DNA of 64,000 nt, taken from positions 790,996,979 through 791,060,978 of the forward strand of contig OX336389.2 in NCBI GenBank assembly GCA_946902985.2, in the 5' to 3' direction. This document shows positions 54,678-64,000 of the stretch, piece after piece (position 1 is the stretch's first letter; each line of letters begins with the position of its first letter). The notes under the pieces were generated by a model. It worked only from the letters and a program-made list of their open reading frames with translations. It did no database searches and was not told where the DNA came from. This stretch comes from Meconema thalassinum. Lineage: Eukaryota > Arthropoda > Insecta > Orthoptera > Tettigoniidae. The position numbers were made by a program, and so were the translations under genes.

Positions 54678-54893
54678 AATAGCCGACGTTCGGGACCATG
54701 CGTGCCTAGCGCGTAATGGGAGGAGCATATCCTCAAACCCTGTAGGATTCAGCATAGAAGGGCCCATCTGTTTTCGGATGTGTGCTAGGGTAATCCCTAT
54801 TACCCGACCACAGGAAATAGCCGACGTTTGGGGACCATGCGTGCCTAGCGCGTACTGGGAGAGGCATGCTCTCACCCTCTAGGTTTAGCTTAT
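54678..54893. repeat. ~65 bp direct repeat, spaced 149 bp
   Basis: AATAGCCGACGTT(C/TG)GGGACCATGCGTGCCTAGCGCGTA(A/C)TGGGAG starts at 54678 and again at 54827. The copies stay similar through CATATCCTCA / CATGCTCTCA and CCCT(G)TAGG. They are more GC-rich than the surroundings. Confidence 0.8.
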
Positions 54894-54899
54894 ATCAGG

Positions 54900-57450
54900 A
54901 CCATAGCAAAGACAGTAAGAGTATCACACAAATATCTGTCAAAGCCGTATCAAGAGTTACAACTGACTGAAATCATGAAGCAGGCGGGTCAAACACCAAC
55001 ATTTCATAAAGCACAAGCTAGAATGCAGTTGATGAACAGAGTGGATCGTGCTATTTATGAGCAAGTGTTAGAACTTTCCATTATGTGCTGCTAAGCGGAT
55101 TGAGGGTAGTCATGGAGGCCGATACGAGACTATAGGCGTGCGGTTTGACTGAACGAGCGAAGGAGCAATCCTTGAATATAGGATCATCAGTGGAACCAAC
55201 CAGAAGATTCTACACTTCAAGACCATCAATTATGTAAGCAAACTTTTACCTTCTTAGATATTGGCTTTTTTTTGTGGTGAAATATCAACAAAAATTTTTG
55301 CATTTTCAAGACAAGCTTCTTGAGTGTCCAATACGCTCGATATCTACCTATTATCGTATTCCACGGACCAAGTCACAGGTCACTGGAGATAGTTCAGTTT
55401 TTTATTTCAAGTAATTGCGGTCATCAGCCGTAGGTTCTTCGCTGTTAACAGATATTTTGGAAATGGATGTTATTTGTCCAATATTATCGAACTTGGACAT
55501 TTCAAGTGTTTCAGTCCAAATTTCCACTATGGGAAGCATTCTAATAATAATCATCATAAGATTTTGAATAATAATAATTTTTGTATATTTTGAACATTGT
55601 GTTATATGGAAGAGTTTTGTAAATTTTTCGAGTTATGATCTAGTTTTCTATAGTTTAGTGCACACTCATATCTAAAGAAAATTTGTTGAGCGGATATTAT
55701 CAAACGCATTAAGAGGTTGCGTGAAGTACCTAACAGTTAGACATTATGACACGGAAGGTATGCAAAATGCCGGGAGGAATTTGTATAATGTAGGGTTTTT
55801 GAGTTTGTTTACGTTAGGACCATTACGGTAAAGTCATTAGATGATTGAATTTGAACAAGGGGTAGACATGAATAAATATAACAGCTATGTGATGGCCGAA
55901 TTAATATAATTTACTTGAGGAGCAGTGAGGCTTCCAGATGACACAAGCATGTGGCTTGATACGAAAAATGTATATGAGAGAAAAAAATAAAATGTAGAAT
56001 TTGTTGTTCAGTTGCGAACTGGTTTGATTAAAATATAGTTAATATGTAATATGTGATGCGTCAGCCACAGGGATGGTTGTACGATTAATAAAAAATATTG
56101 AAGTAAACAATTATGAAAATTGAAAATTAAGAAGGGTAAAACCCAACTGTTGTTATATTATTGTCCACGGTCATCATGAGTACAGTTCAGTTCATATGTC
56201 CGATCAGATTTGACTTACCCATTTTTCAGTCACTATAATGCGTTATTGTTTAAAACACACCCTAGCTTTGCCGATGCCTTGCCGTATGTCTAGATGAAAA
56301 TAACATGGAGAAATATAACGCACCAAAAGAAGGAGTATGTGCAACGTGATAATTATTGTCATTTGTTTGTTAATAATAAACCATCTACTGTATAAATAAT
56401 AAAGAATATAATTCTATTTTGTGTGAACAGTTTAAACTATTTGACTTTAAATAACTGAATAAATAGATAATTAACTGGTTAAACAACTGGAAGTTAAACA
56501 ATTTTGAAGTTTAGGATAAATAAAGTAAAATCAATTTATTAAATAAAAATACATTTTTTGTCTAGGAGTAAATGGAATACTTTTCGAAAGATATTGAATC
56601 TTGATAAACAATTGCAGATGTAAACAAGCAATTAGTTATGAGAATTGAAAGGAGAAAACATGGAAAAGAACTATAGAATTTGAGGTCAAGTGTGATAAAT
56701 TCATTGAGTGAAGATTTGATAGAAATAATATGATCGATTTATATCCATGACATAGAAATAATTCTGAGTGGTTCACATTTTTTAAAATCCTTGCCTAAGG
56801 ATGAGATCCTTAATCGAACAAACACTAATATATGAATTTTTGTTGTTCAAATATTTATGTTTAAAGGAACACAACCCATGAACAATTTACCTTAATGAAG
56901 TGTGACAGTGATTCCATATATGATTCTTGGATATTGAAGAACAGTGAATGTTTGTAAATATGAAACGCAGGCATCAGGACGGACAAACAATTTTACCTGA
57001 GCGACCTGACGTCATAACTGTAAATATTTTTATTATTTTCGATACCAGATGGACTGATAATTTCTGGTCATCGATCATCATACAAGTGATTATTTTAAGT
57101 GTATAAGAGTGTTGATATTTCTTTATTTGTAGTTGTTGTGGAAAATATTTTCCATATTCTTGCTTTTTCATTTTGAATTTAATATTAACTTTACTTAATT
57201 AATAAAATGAGAATTTAAGAAATTGTGCTATTTTCATTTCTCCTTTCTTATCCTTATTGTTGCATCGAAACGGAAATCAGTGAAGCAACTTTAGATTTTG
57301 ATTGTTTTTCTTTTACTAAGTTTAGCGCCCTGAGATATATTTTGAGTCTCGTGCTAACTGATTTCGGGTGCCATGCGTATGTGGTCGTTTGACTTCGGTC
57401 TAAAGGGGAACAGTATACATTTAATAAGATGGCTGAAATATCTCTGCTGG
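54900..57450. other. No recognisable gene
   Basis: AT-rich DNA with frames no longer than about 65 codons. The start (54900-55250) has a less AT-biased, purine-rich stretch (ATCATGAAGCAGGCGGGTCA) that could be exonic or element-derived, but no frame stays open. Confidence 0.4.
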
Positions 57451-58769
57451 CTTCGCTAATTAAATCTCAAGTTTTATTTATTAAATATTGTCCATTTACT
57501 TTTTCAACCTGTACTCTGAATAAATTCAGTCACAAACACTCGTTCACTAGGTAAATATCAATAATTACGATATGATTCAACAACTATTTATGTCAGACCT
57601 GACATTCACATTACATTCACATAAGCATTAATACCACTCACATTTCACCGTAAATCTTTCCAATCTTAGCTATCATTAGCTACATCAACACATACTTCAC
57701 ATAGTACTGTTCTAATAAACACCAAGTAATATCTACTAATATATATGAATAACACCTTCATGGTGACCATTAAACCTTTCAAACGCATCGAGTACTATTA
57801 CAAATATCGCACATGTTATCATGCCGATCCAAAATTCATAACACCATTGGACATGGTTACGCTCTAGAGAATGGATTACATATTAATTCCTCAGAAATAT
57901 ATTAGCTTTGCCTTTCAAAATATGTCTCATCGTATTTTAATAACAATAATTATTAACTCTCAAAATCACTCTTGGGAATCGTATTAAAAGATTGAATATT
58001 AATCAACATTAAATTCTCAATTCAAAATGGCCCATCTATCAAGATCACTCAACCCTACACCATGGAATCCTCCAGGCACAAAGTACACGTATGGGATTCA
58101 TTAGAAGTTAAAATGATCAGAGTCGAATAAACATCTATCTAACTCAGATGAATTCGTAAAATAACAACGATGTCTTCTACACCATGGAACCAGTTAAAAT
58201 AAGTTATTCTACAAACGGTCAATTAGAAATCATCGCTGATTCACATCATTCAAAAAGTCAAGAGTTTTTCAAAATAGAGAATAATCAACACCTCTCATCA
58301 AAAACTAAATTCCCATTACGAAAGCTCATGAGAGTGGTATTCAATGGTAATACTCATAAATAGCATCCAACGTCAACGGAGATCAACACATTACTATGAG
58401 ATAAAACTCAAATAGTTCGTCAAAATTTTATCAAAGTTCAACGCAATTACAGAATAAATTTATCTTCTTGAAAAATACGCAAGACTTCTTCTTAATGGGT
58501 TTCTTCGCAACGATTAAAAATATTGATTATCATTTAATTAAATTTCAAAAACCCGAAATATTACTATTAAAATTAATTCAATAGTCAAAATTGAAATAAG
58601 GATGCATTCGTTATTCGAATCAAAATCCGTTTGAAAATGTGGCCAGCCACGAAAGAGACATCGAACCTGAACCACACCTCAATCATACTAAACGAAAAGA
58701 AAAGAATGACAATTATGGTTACAACATAATACTATTACTCTACTACTACATATATGATGGATTTGCTTC
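57450..58769. other. No gene seen
   Basis: Strongly AT-rich, with no motif that I recognise. Confidence 0.5.
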
Positions 58770-58985
58770 TACCTTGAGATGTTTCTGGAAGCTGGCACAC
58801 AATAGGAGAATATGCCCTGGTCTTGTTCTAGAACCACACTGTGGTACAGTATGCCCATCCAACCACCCCGGACTCGAACTGGGAAACCACTCACGTTCCG
58901 CCGGTTCCACCATCGAAATTGTAGTGGCCTCGTACTTCCCGATAGTTGACACCATCACTCTTGGCAAAAGTTCTCAATCTTGTAT
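58770..58985 (-). mobile_element. Possible tRNA-like SINE
   Basis: On the minus strand GGTGGAACCGGCGGAACGTG then GGTTTCCCAGTTCGAGTCCG includes a B-box-like GTTCGAGTCCGG. A possible tRNA-like head with the body TGGATGGGCATACTGTACCA follows. There is only one copy in the window and no target duplication was found, so the call is tentative. Confidence 0.35.
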
Positions 58986-58989
58986 AAGT

Positions 58990-60990
58990 ATTGTCGTGGT
59001 TTATATCCACTTCCTTCACCATTATGAAAGTCTTAAGTTCAAAACACGGAAACATCTCTCGTTTCATCGAATGCAATTCCAGTGATCGTAGCCAGCGGTG
59101 GTTATTGACGAAAATTCAAACTTCCACTTTGCATGTAGTGCTCATGTCATTATTTAGCCAGGCATGGCTGTTGATTCGTTCATCATTGGAACTATGCCTC
59201 CTGACGTCTCAATTTTGACCAACTCGCAGAAATATTGGTATTGTGATTATATGTAGAGATCTTCCTTCGAAGAATACTTTCTAAGTTCACTGTCTCAGCT
59301 GATGATATTGGAATACAGCTTTAAAATGCAAGTCTGCCGTACCATAAAAAAGCAAGTATCACTGCTTGTAAGTTTCAATACAGATGCACAAAGATTTATT
59401 AAAAGCCATAATCTACGAGTCCAGGTGTCTACCAGTACGCAATACATGCCGTACACTAATACATGGTTAACAACTGATTTTGTATAAGACCACAATATTT
59501 TGTCTTCCAATAAACGATTTCAATAGAGTTTTCTGCCGTTTCTATAAACCATTCGATACTAAATATGTATTATTTTCTTCAGTACATTCCTAAAAGGAAA
59601 TAAACTTACGGAGTTACGGAAATATATGGATTTAATAGGAAACAATAGCGGCCATTTAAGCCAACGGAATGGTAGGACAAGCACGATATGGCACTGTCAG
59701 CCTAAACTGTTAGTCACTACTCGGGTACATATTCTGTTTTGAAATGCTAATATCACTGTTAGTCACCTCCTTGAGGACAATTTAAACCTCCATATGTACG
59801 ATGATCGTATTTGGTAAGGCCAGACCTTGTTGAATCGTAAGCTACGGTTTGGCTATAATACTTGCATGATTCATACATCCGCCATCTTGAAACTATTTCA
59901 CTTATATCCTTTTAGTTTGGGCAAAGACCGTTTCTCACTTTAAGGTATATTGTTGCTAATTGTGGTAGAGATGGGATGATTATCTTTATCGAAATTTGAT
60001 TTAAGGTCAGCATATTTAGGTGGGTGCCATTTCTCTTTTGTTCTGAGGGCGGTGATATACAACATGACACTGAGGTGTCCCTTGCTGGTGCTAACTCTGT
60101 ACCAAAGGTGGTTTGATTTGGTTTCGTTGTGTATGAATTGATAGGGGGATCGATTTGCACACATGCACGGCCGTTAACGGCCCACCATATGGCTCATGAC
60201 CCATTAGTTTAGTCAAAAGACGCATCCCACATGAAGGTATTGTACCCATCTGATATGCGGAAATACAGGTCATCATCTGAATTTAGCTCAGGTCAGGGCG
60301 TGTACCATTCATCCCTCTGTCTGACCATGTATTCAGAATGTGAACATAAGGAAGCACAAGCTACGAAAATAACTACAACAACGTCTACTTTACTTATTAT
60401 TTTAATTTACTCAAAATCATAAAAGCACAAATCAAACACAACAAAATATGGTATGAAAATACCACCAATCAATGTAAATAATGACCCTTAAATCATAATG
60501 ATCTTTTGCTTCATTGCTTTTGGATATCTTAATGATCCATTTTGTTACATTTCACATTATTTCTTACATTTAATGTTTACATATTACACCCTTCAAATAT
60601 GGGTTTTCTTTAAGTAATTCTTCCTGTGTCTCCACCTTGTCAGGCTTCGACCTCAGGACATTTATGTTCAATCAACAATGCCTCTATTTTGCTATATCTT
60701 TAGGTCCTACACCTCTCTATTTTTATTACATTAATCTCTTTATCCTCCACATATTCCAAACATAAACCATCTGTCGAATTATATCTGTTACACACTACCA
60801 CGAGTAGTATTACACTACGACACATTCAACTGCAACCATTTTTAATGTAACCATTTTTATTGTAACCATTGTGCCCCTAAGAATTTGACTTCCAGGAACT
60901 CGCATTCCTAGAGTCCAATTCTAGTGATTTTTCTTAACCCGTTTCCATTTCTTTAGGGCAAGGAACCAAATTTCTGCATTTATCCTATAC
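58990..60990. other. No gene seen
   Basis: AT-rich. A short palindrome GGCCGTTAACGGCC at about 60169-60182 is the only notable structure. Overlapping short minus frames around 59912-60276 do not look like a known protein. Confidence 0.45.
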
Positions 60991-60994
60991 TGCA

Positions 60995-61052
60995 TTTATT
61001 ATTATTATCATCATTATTATTATTATTATCATTACTGTATTATTATTATCCG
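60995..61052. repeat. (ATT)n/(ATC)n microsatellite
   Basis: ATTATTATTATCATCATTAT-type run with interruptions, followed by CCGGGAAGGAACTC. Confidence 0.85.
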
Positions 61053-63378
61053 GGAAGGAACTCTCCACGCATAATAATAAGTATTTGCAGCGCGACCGTC
61101 ATAAGCTCCCCTCCCATCTCTAGGCGAAGCAAGCTGCCCTTCATAATATATCAAACATGGCAGGGCCTGTCTGCAACTTGACCTAGCGTAACACTTTCAA
61201 CCATATGTTTTCAAACTCTTTACAGTGACCACATCATACATTGAAAATCCATCGATTCATTTCCATTCTTTCATTTATGACTGCATACAGTCTAATTATT
61301 CATGTTTACGTGTGCATTATTTTGGAGGATACAAATATACAATCTGATCCAAGTGCACAATGCCTTGTCCAGTTGTTATGTTAGACTAGCTCGATATTAG
61401 GACTATTTCACCGTGATTCGGCCGTCTGCAACCATAATCATCCACTCTGACTTACATAGTATTCCATCACGCACACCATCGCTGCATGGGAATAATCAAC
61501 ACATTTTTCAGTAGTGAGAAAGTACTGTCACTCTGATATCATTTAATGGCGTATAAAGACCCTCCCCGGTCAAACGACGATTATCCCTAACAGGTCATAA
61601 CGGTCGTCCTATTTGCACATAAACTTCATTATTTATAAAGCCCTAAGCTTACATTTGGTCCAGCCTATTTTGGCAACAATAATATTTTTAACTTGGATAT
61701 TCAACTATTTATCATTTCAGTTCGGGTACCCTTGTCAGGATAACGAACCCACTTGTATTATTCATGTTATTTTATTACCATTACTTTATTTCCGTGGTCT
61801 GTTCCTCTTTCATTTACTTTAATTAGGCCTTTATGCCTTCATTCACTAAGGTCATTTGCATTTAGTTACTTTAATATAATTCAACCGTCCTTGGTTCATT
61901 ACAACTTTAATCAATTACTTTGATTATTACTTTCAATTACGTTAACTTTCATTTAGTTATACTTCAACTTTCATTTATTCATTTGCATATCAGCTAAGTT
62001 GCGCTCAACTTTTATTACATTTACTTGCATGTTAACCGTCACTGGTTTAACTATCAATTCATTTATTACTTCAACAACGATTTGGTTCCATCCCTTTATT
62101 TAACATTTAATTGTTTGCGTGCATTCAGGTATTCAATTCTTGTAAACATTTAATTCATTACGCGGCCTCACAATTCCGGCCGTTCTTCCCAAGAAGCATT
62201 TTACTAAAGACATTTTAATTGTCATCACTTTGCACATAATTATTTCACAATGGTACATTTCAAATATGGGCGCACAATGGTTCAATATAATATTAAATCA
62301 TGGGTCTGACCCGCCATCCGGCAGCTACGGATCTCTGATACGAAAGATTTCACCCATATTGTCGTAACTTTTAGCACATCTTATGAACAATATGGTATAC
62401 CATGATCAATCTTCGTATAACACTCGTAACTTTCACTTGGCTACTCATTTTTACACAATGACACATTATATTCCCAATATCTGGGTACACTTTAACACAG
62501 AATATATATATAACCCTTTGAATAATTAGCTTTGTTACACTTCACACGTAATTTCTATTTACTTATTTACTATTTAACACTTCACATGTGTTAGCTCTTT
62601 GGGTTTTGTCCTATTTTTCATTTATCGTATTTACAGCCGATTACACGTTGTGTAATTGTCTTTGTCGTTTCTTAGGACGCTCGCGGTGACTTCCGACTCG
62701 TTCCTTGATGACGACTTCTCCCTAGTTCTAGCTGTATGATCTGCCCTGCGACGACTTCTAGATATGACCCCTAGGTCTCGAATTTAAGTCCTGTCGTTTT
62801 TCCACGGTTTAAACACACCGGTTTATTAACTTAACCTGGCTTCTTTTCCAACAACGTCTGGTTGTGAAAATTTATAATTATCGAACTGTTTCTGTTTCTG
62901 TTTTTATCTATGTTCGAATTGTCTGTATAACAACGTTCGTTACTTTCACTTTTACTGCGCGTATTATCTATATTTGAACACGTACTTTACTTCAATTTCG
63001 CTACACGGCCCTGTTACCTCAGTGGCTTTCCTTCAAAGACCATGGATTCTATTCTGTGCTAACACTAGCGATACTGGTTCTAGCTATCGTGTTGCGGTTT
63101 GACCGAACCTAACTTTCACTTTGTAGCGTACTGTCCGTTATACTCACAACATTTATGTTTGTCGAGTTACGTCTGCTCTCTGCGACTTTGCGTGGTCTCG
63201 AACTAGCGTACTGACGATTTCGAAGACTTTATAACTTGCTTGAACTTACATGGCCCTCCCTTGATGTTTCCATGTTCGATATACTGTACTCGCTGCGTAA
63301 AGTCAAGTCCCGTCTGGACTGACTGACTGAAGACTTAGTATCTTTGGCGAACAGCGTATTCTTGCAGACTGGCGATAC
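61053..63378. other. No gene; pyrimidine-biased low-complexity stretch
   Basis: 61840-62180 is built of TTTCATTTA / CAATTACTTTGATTA / AACTTTCATTTA-like phrases, G-poor on the plus strand. 62650-63370 is richer in GACTTCT, TCGTT and ACTAGCG words. There is no coding frame beyond about 70 codons. Confidence 0.45.
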
Positions 63379-63663
63379 GATCCAGCATGTCCTCCTCAGA
63401 GGATACTGTAGACTGAATACTTGGTTGATCCAGCGCGACGCGCCTCAGCGGTCACTGTAGACTGAATGATCCAGCGTGCTCTCCTCAGAGTAACACCGAA
63501 GACTGAATAATGTTACTTTGGCCCTTGATCGGGTCCAACTTCGTACCTTGGCGTAATATCGACTCGTACTGGTGAATCAGCAAGACCTCCCATCGAGGGC
63601 CGAGGTAGACTTAATAATGGTTGATCCAGCTCGTCCCGCCAAAACGGACACTGAAGACTGAAT
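63379..63663. repeat. Small minisatellite-like cluster, ~42 bp unit
   Basis: GATCCAGC...C(T)CCTCAG...CTGTAGACTGAAT units begin at 63379, 63427, 63468 and, after a gap, 63623. Each ends in (G/A)AGACTGAATA, and the last three begin (T)GATCCAGC(G/T). Middle parts vary. Confidence 0.65.
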
Positions 63664-64000
63664 ACTCTCTGGCCCTAAGCCTCGCTATTTATTCATAACT
63701 CACAAAAAAGATCAATATGCTGTCCTTCTCAAAATGAACTTTTGACTCAGACGTCGTACGTCTATAGAAAAATTACCTATTTATTCCCCATGATCTAAAC
63801 GTTACATTTCCACTTCGTTTTCCAAAAATCGATCATGGAAGTTTTTATAAAAAAAAGTGCTCCTGCAGTGTGTGGGTGTACTTCTTTTTGCTTCCTACTC
63901 CGAGACACAGGCTTGTCACTCCCACAATGACGTATAGCTTAGATCGGCAATTTTCTCCTGTGCAATTATTAAAGACTTTTATATTTTCTAAATTCCTAAC
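63664..64000. other. No gene seen at window end
   Basis: AT-rich, no frame or repeat that I can name. Confidence 0.5.

Overview
The window is an AT-rich stretch of animal nuclear DNA. Its mix of RTE, R1-like, CR1/L2-like, Tc1, hAT and Ty3/gypsy transposable elements, tRNA-derived and 5S-derived SINEs, (TTAGG-free) insect-style satellites and TGACGTCA-bearing repeats suggests an insect, perhaps a large-genome polyneopteran such as an orthopteran. That placement is inference from repeat style, not from a marker gene. I find no confident host protein-coding gene. Nearly everything that can be named is a mobile element or its remains, often one nested in another.

Layout. 1-850: three tandem repeat families in series (about 155 bp, 63 bp and 17 bp units). 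3682-6281: a Ty3/gypsy-like element whose decayed gag is joined directly to the tail of integrase, with the rest of pol gone. 8857-9664: a short TA-flanked DNA transposon with a broken transposase. 9866-10155: a SINE. 11660-15060 (minus): a CR1/L2-group LINE with a 2A-like motif. 18600-19050: a roughly 110 bp tandem repeat. 24446-25735 (minus): an L2-like LINE with a tetranucleotide tail. 26714-27318: two adjacent SINEs. 27606-27892: a long hairpin.

29560-38705 is one nested complex. A minus-strand gypsy integrase tail is split by an 8.58 kb hAT element (29647-38227, 8-bp target duplication). The hAT carries a nearly complete RTE LINE (30003-33088) and several SINEs. 39725-47360 is a second nested complex. 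A plus-strand R1-like LINE is split by a minus-strand RTE LINE (40060-44976), which is itself split by a 2285 bp DNA transposon with TTA target duplications (41279-43563). The R1-like reverse transcriptase is also broken inside its YADD active-site codons by a 5S rRNA-derived SINE (45894-46127).

47391-48855 is an apparently intact Tc1-like transposon with perfect 36-bp inverted repeats and a full 341-residue DD34E transposase. It is the best candidate for a functional gene here. It sits at the edge of a tandem array of about 485 bp units (48858-51000), followed by a minus-strand LINE fragment (51001-52130) and SINE tails. At 54235-54433 a perfect heat-shock element, a TATA box, a start codon and a splice-donor-like site occur in promoter order, with no gene I can recognise downstream. 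The rest (about 55-64 kb) is mostly featureless AT-rich DNA with microsatellites and a small minisatellite at 63379-63663.

The nesting order gives a relative history: gypsy, then hAT, then RTE and SINEs in one complex; R1-like, then RTE and 5S SINE, then the TTA transposon in the other. The Tc1 element looks like the youngest insertion.
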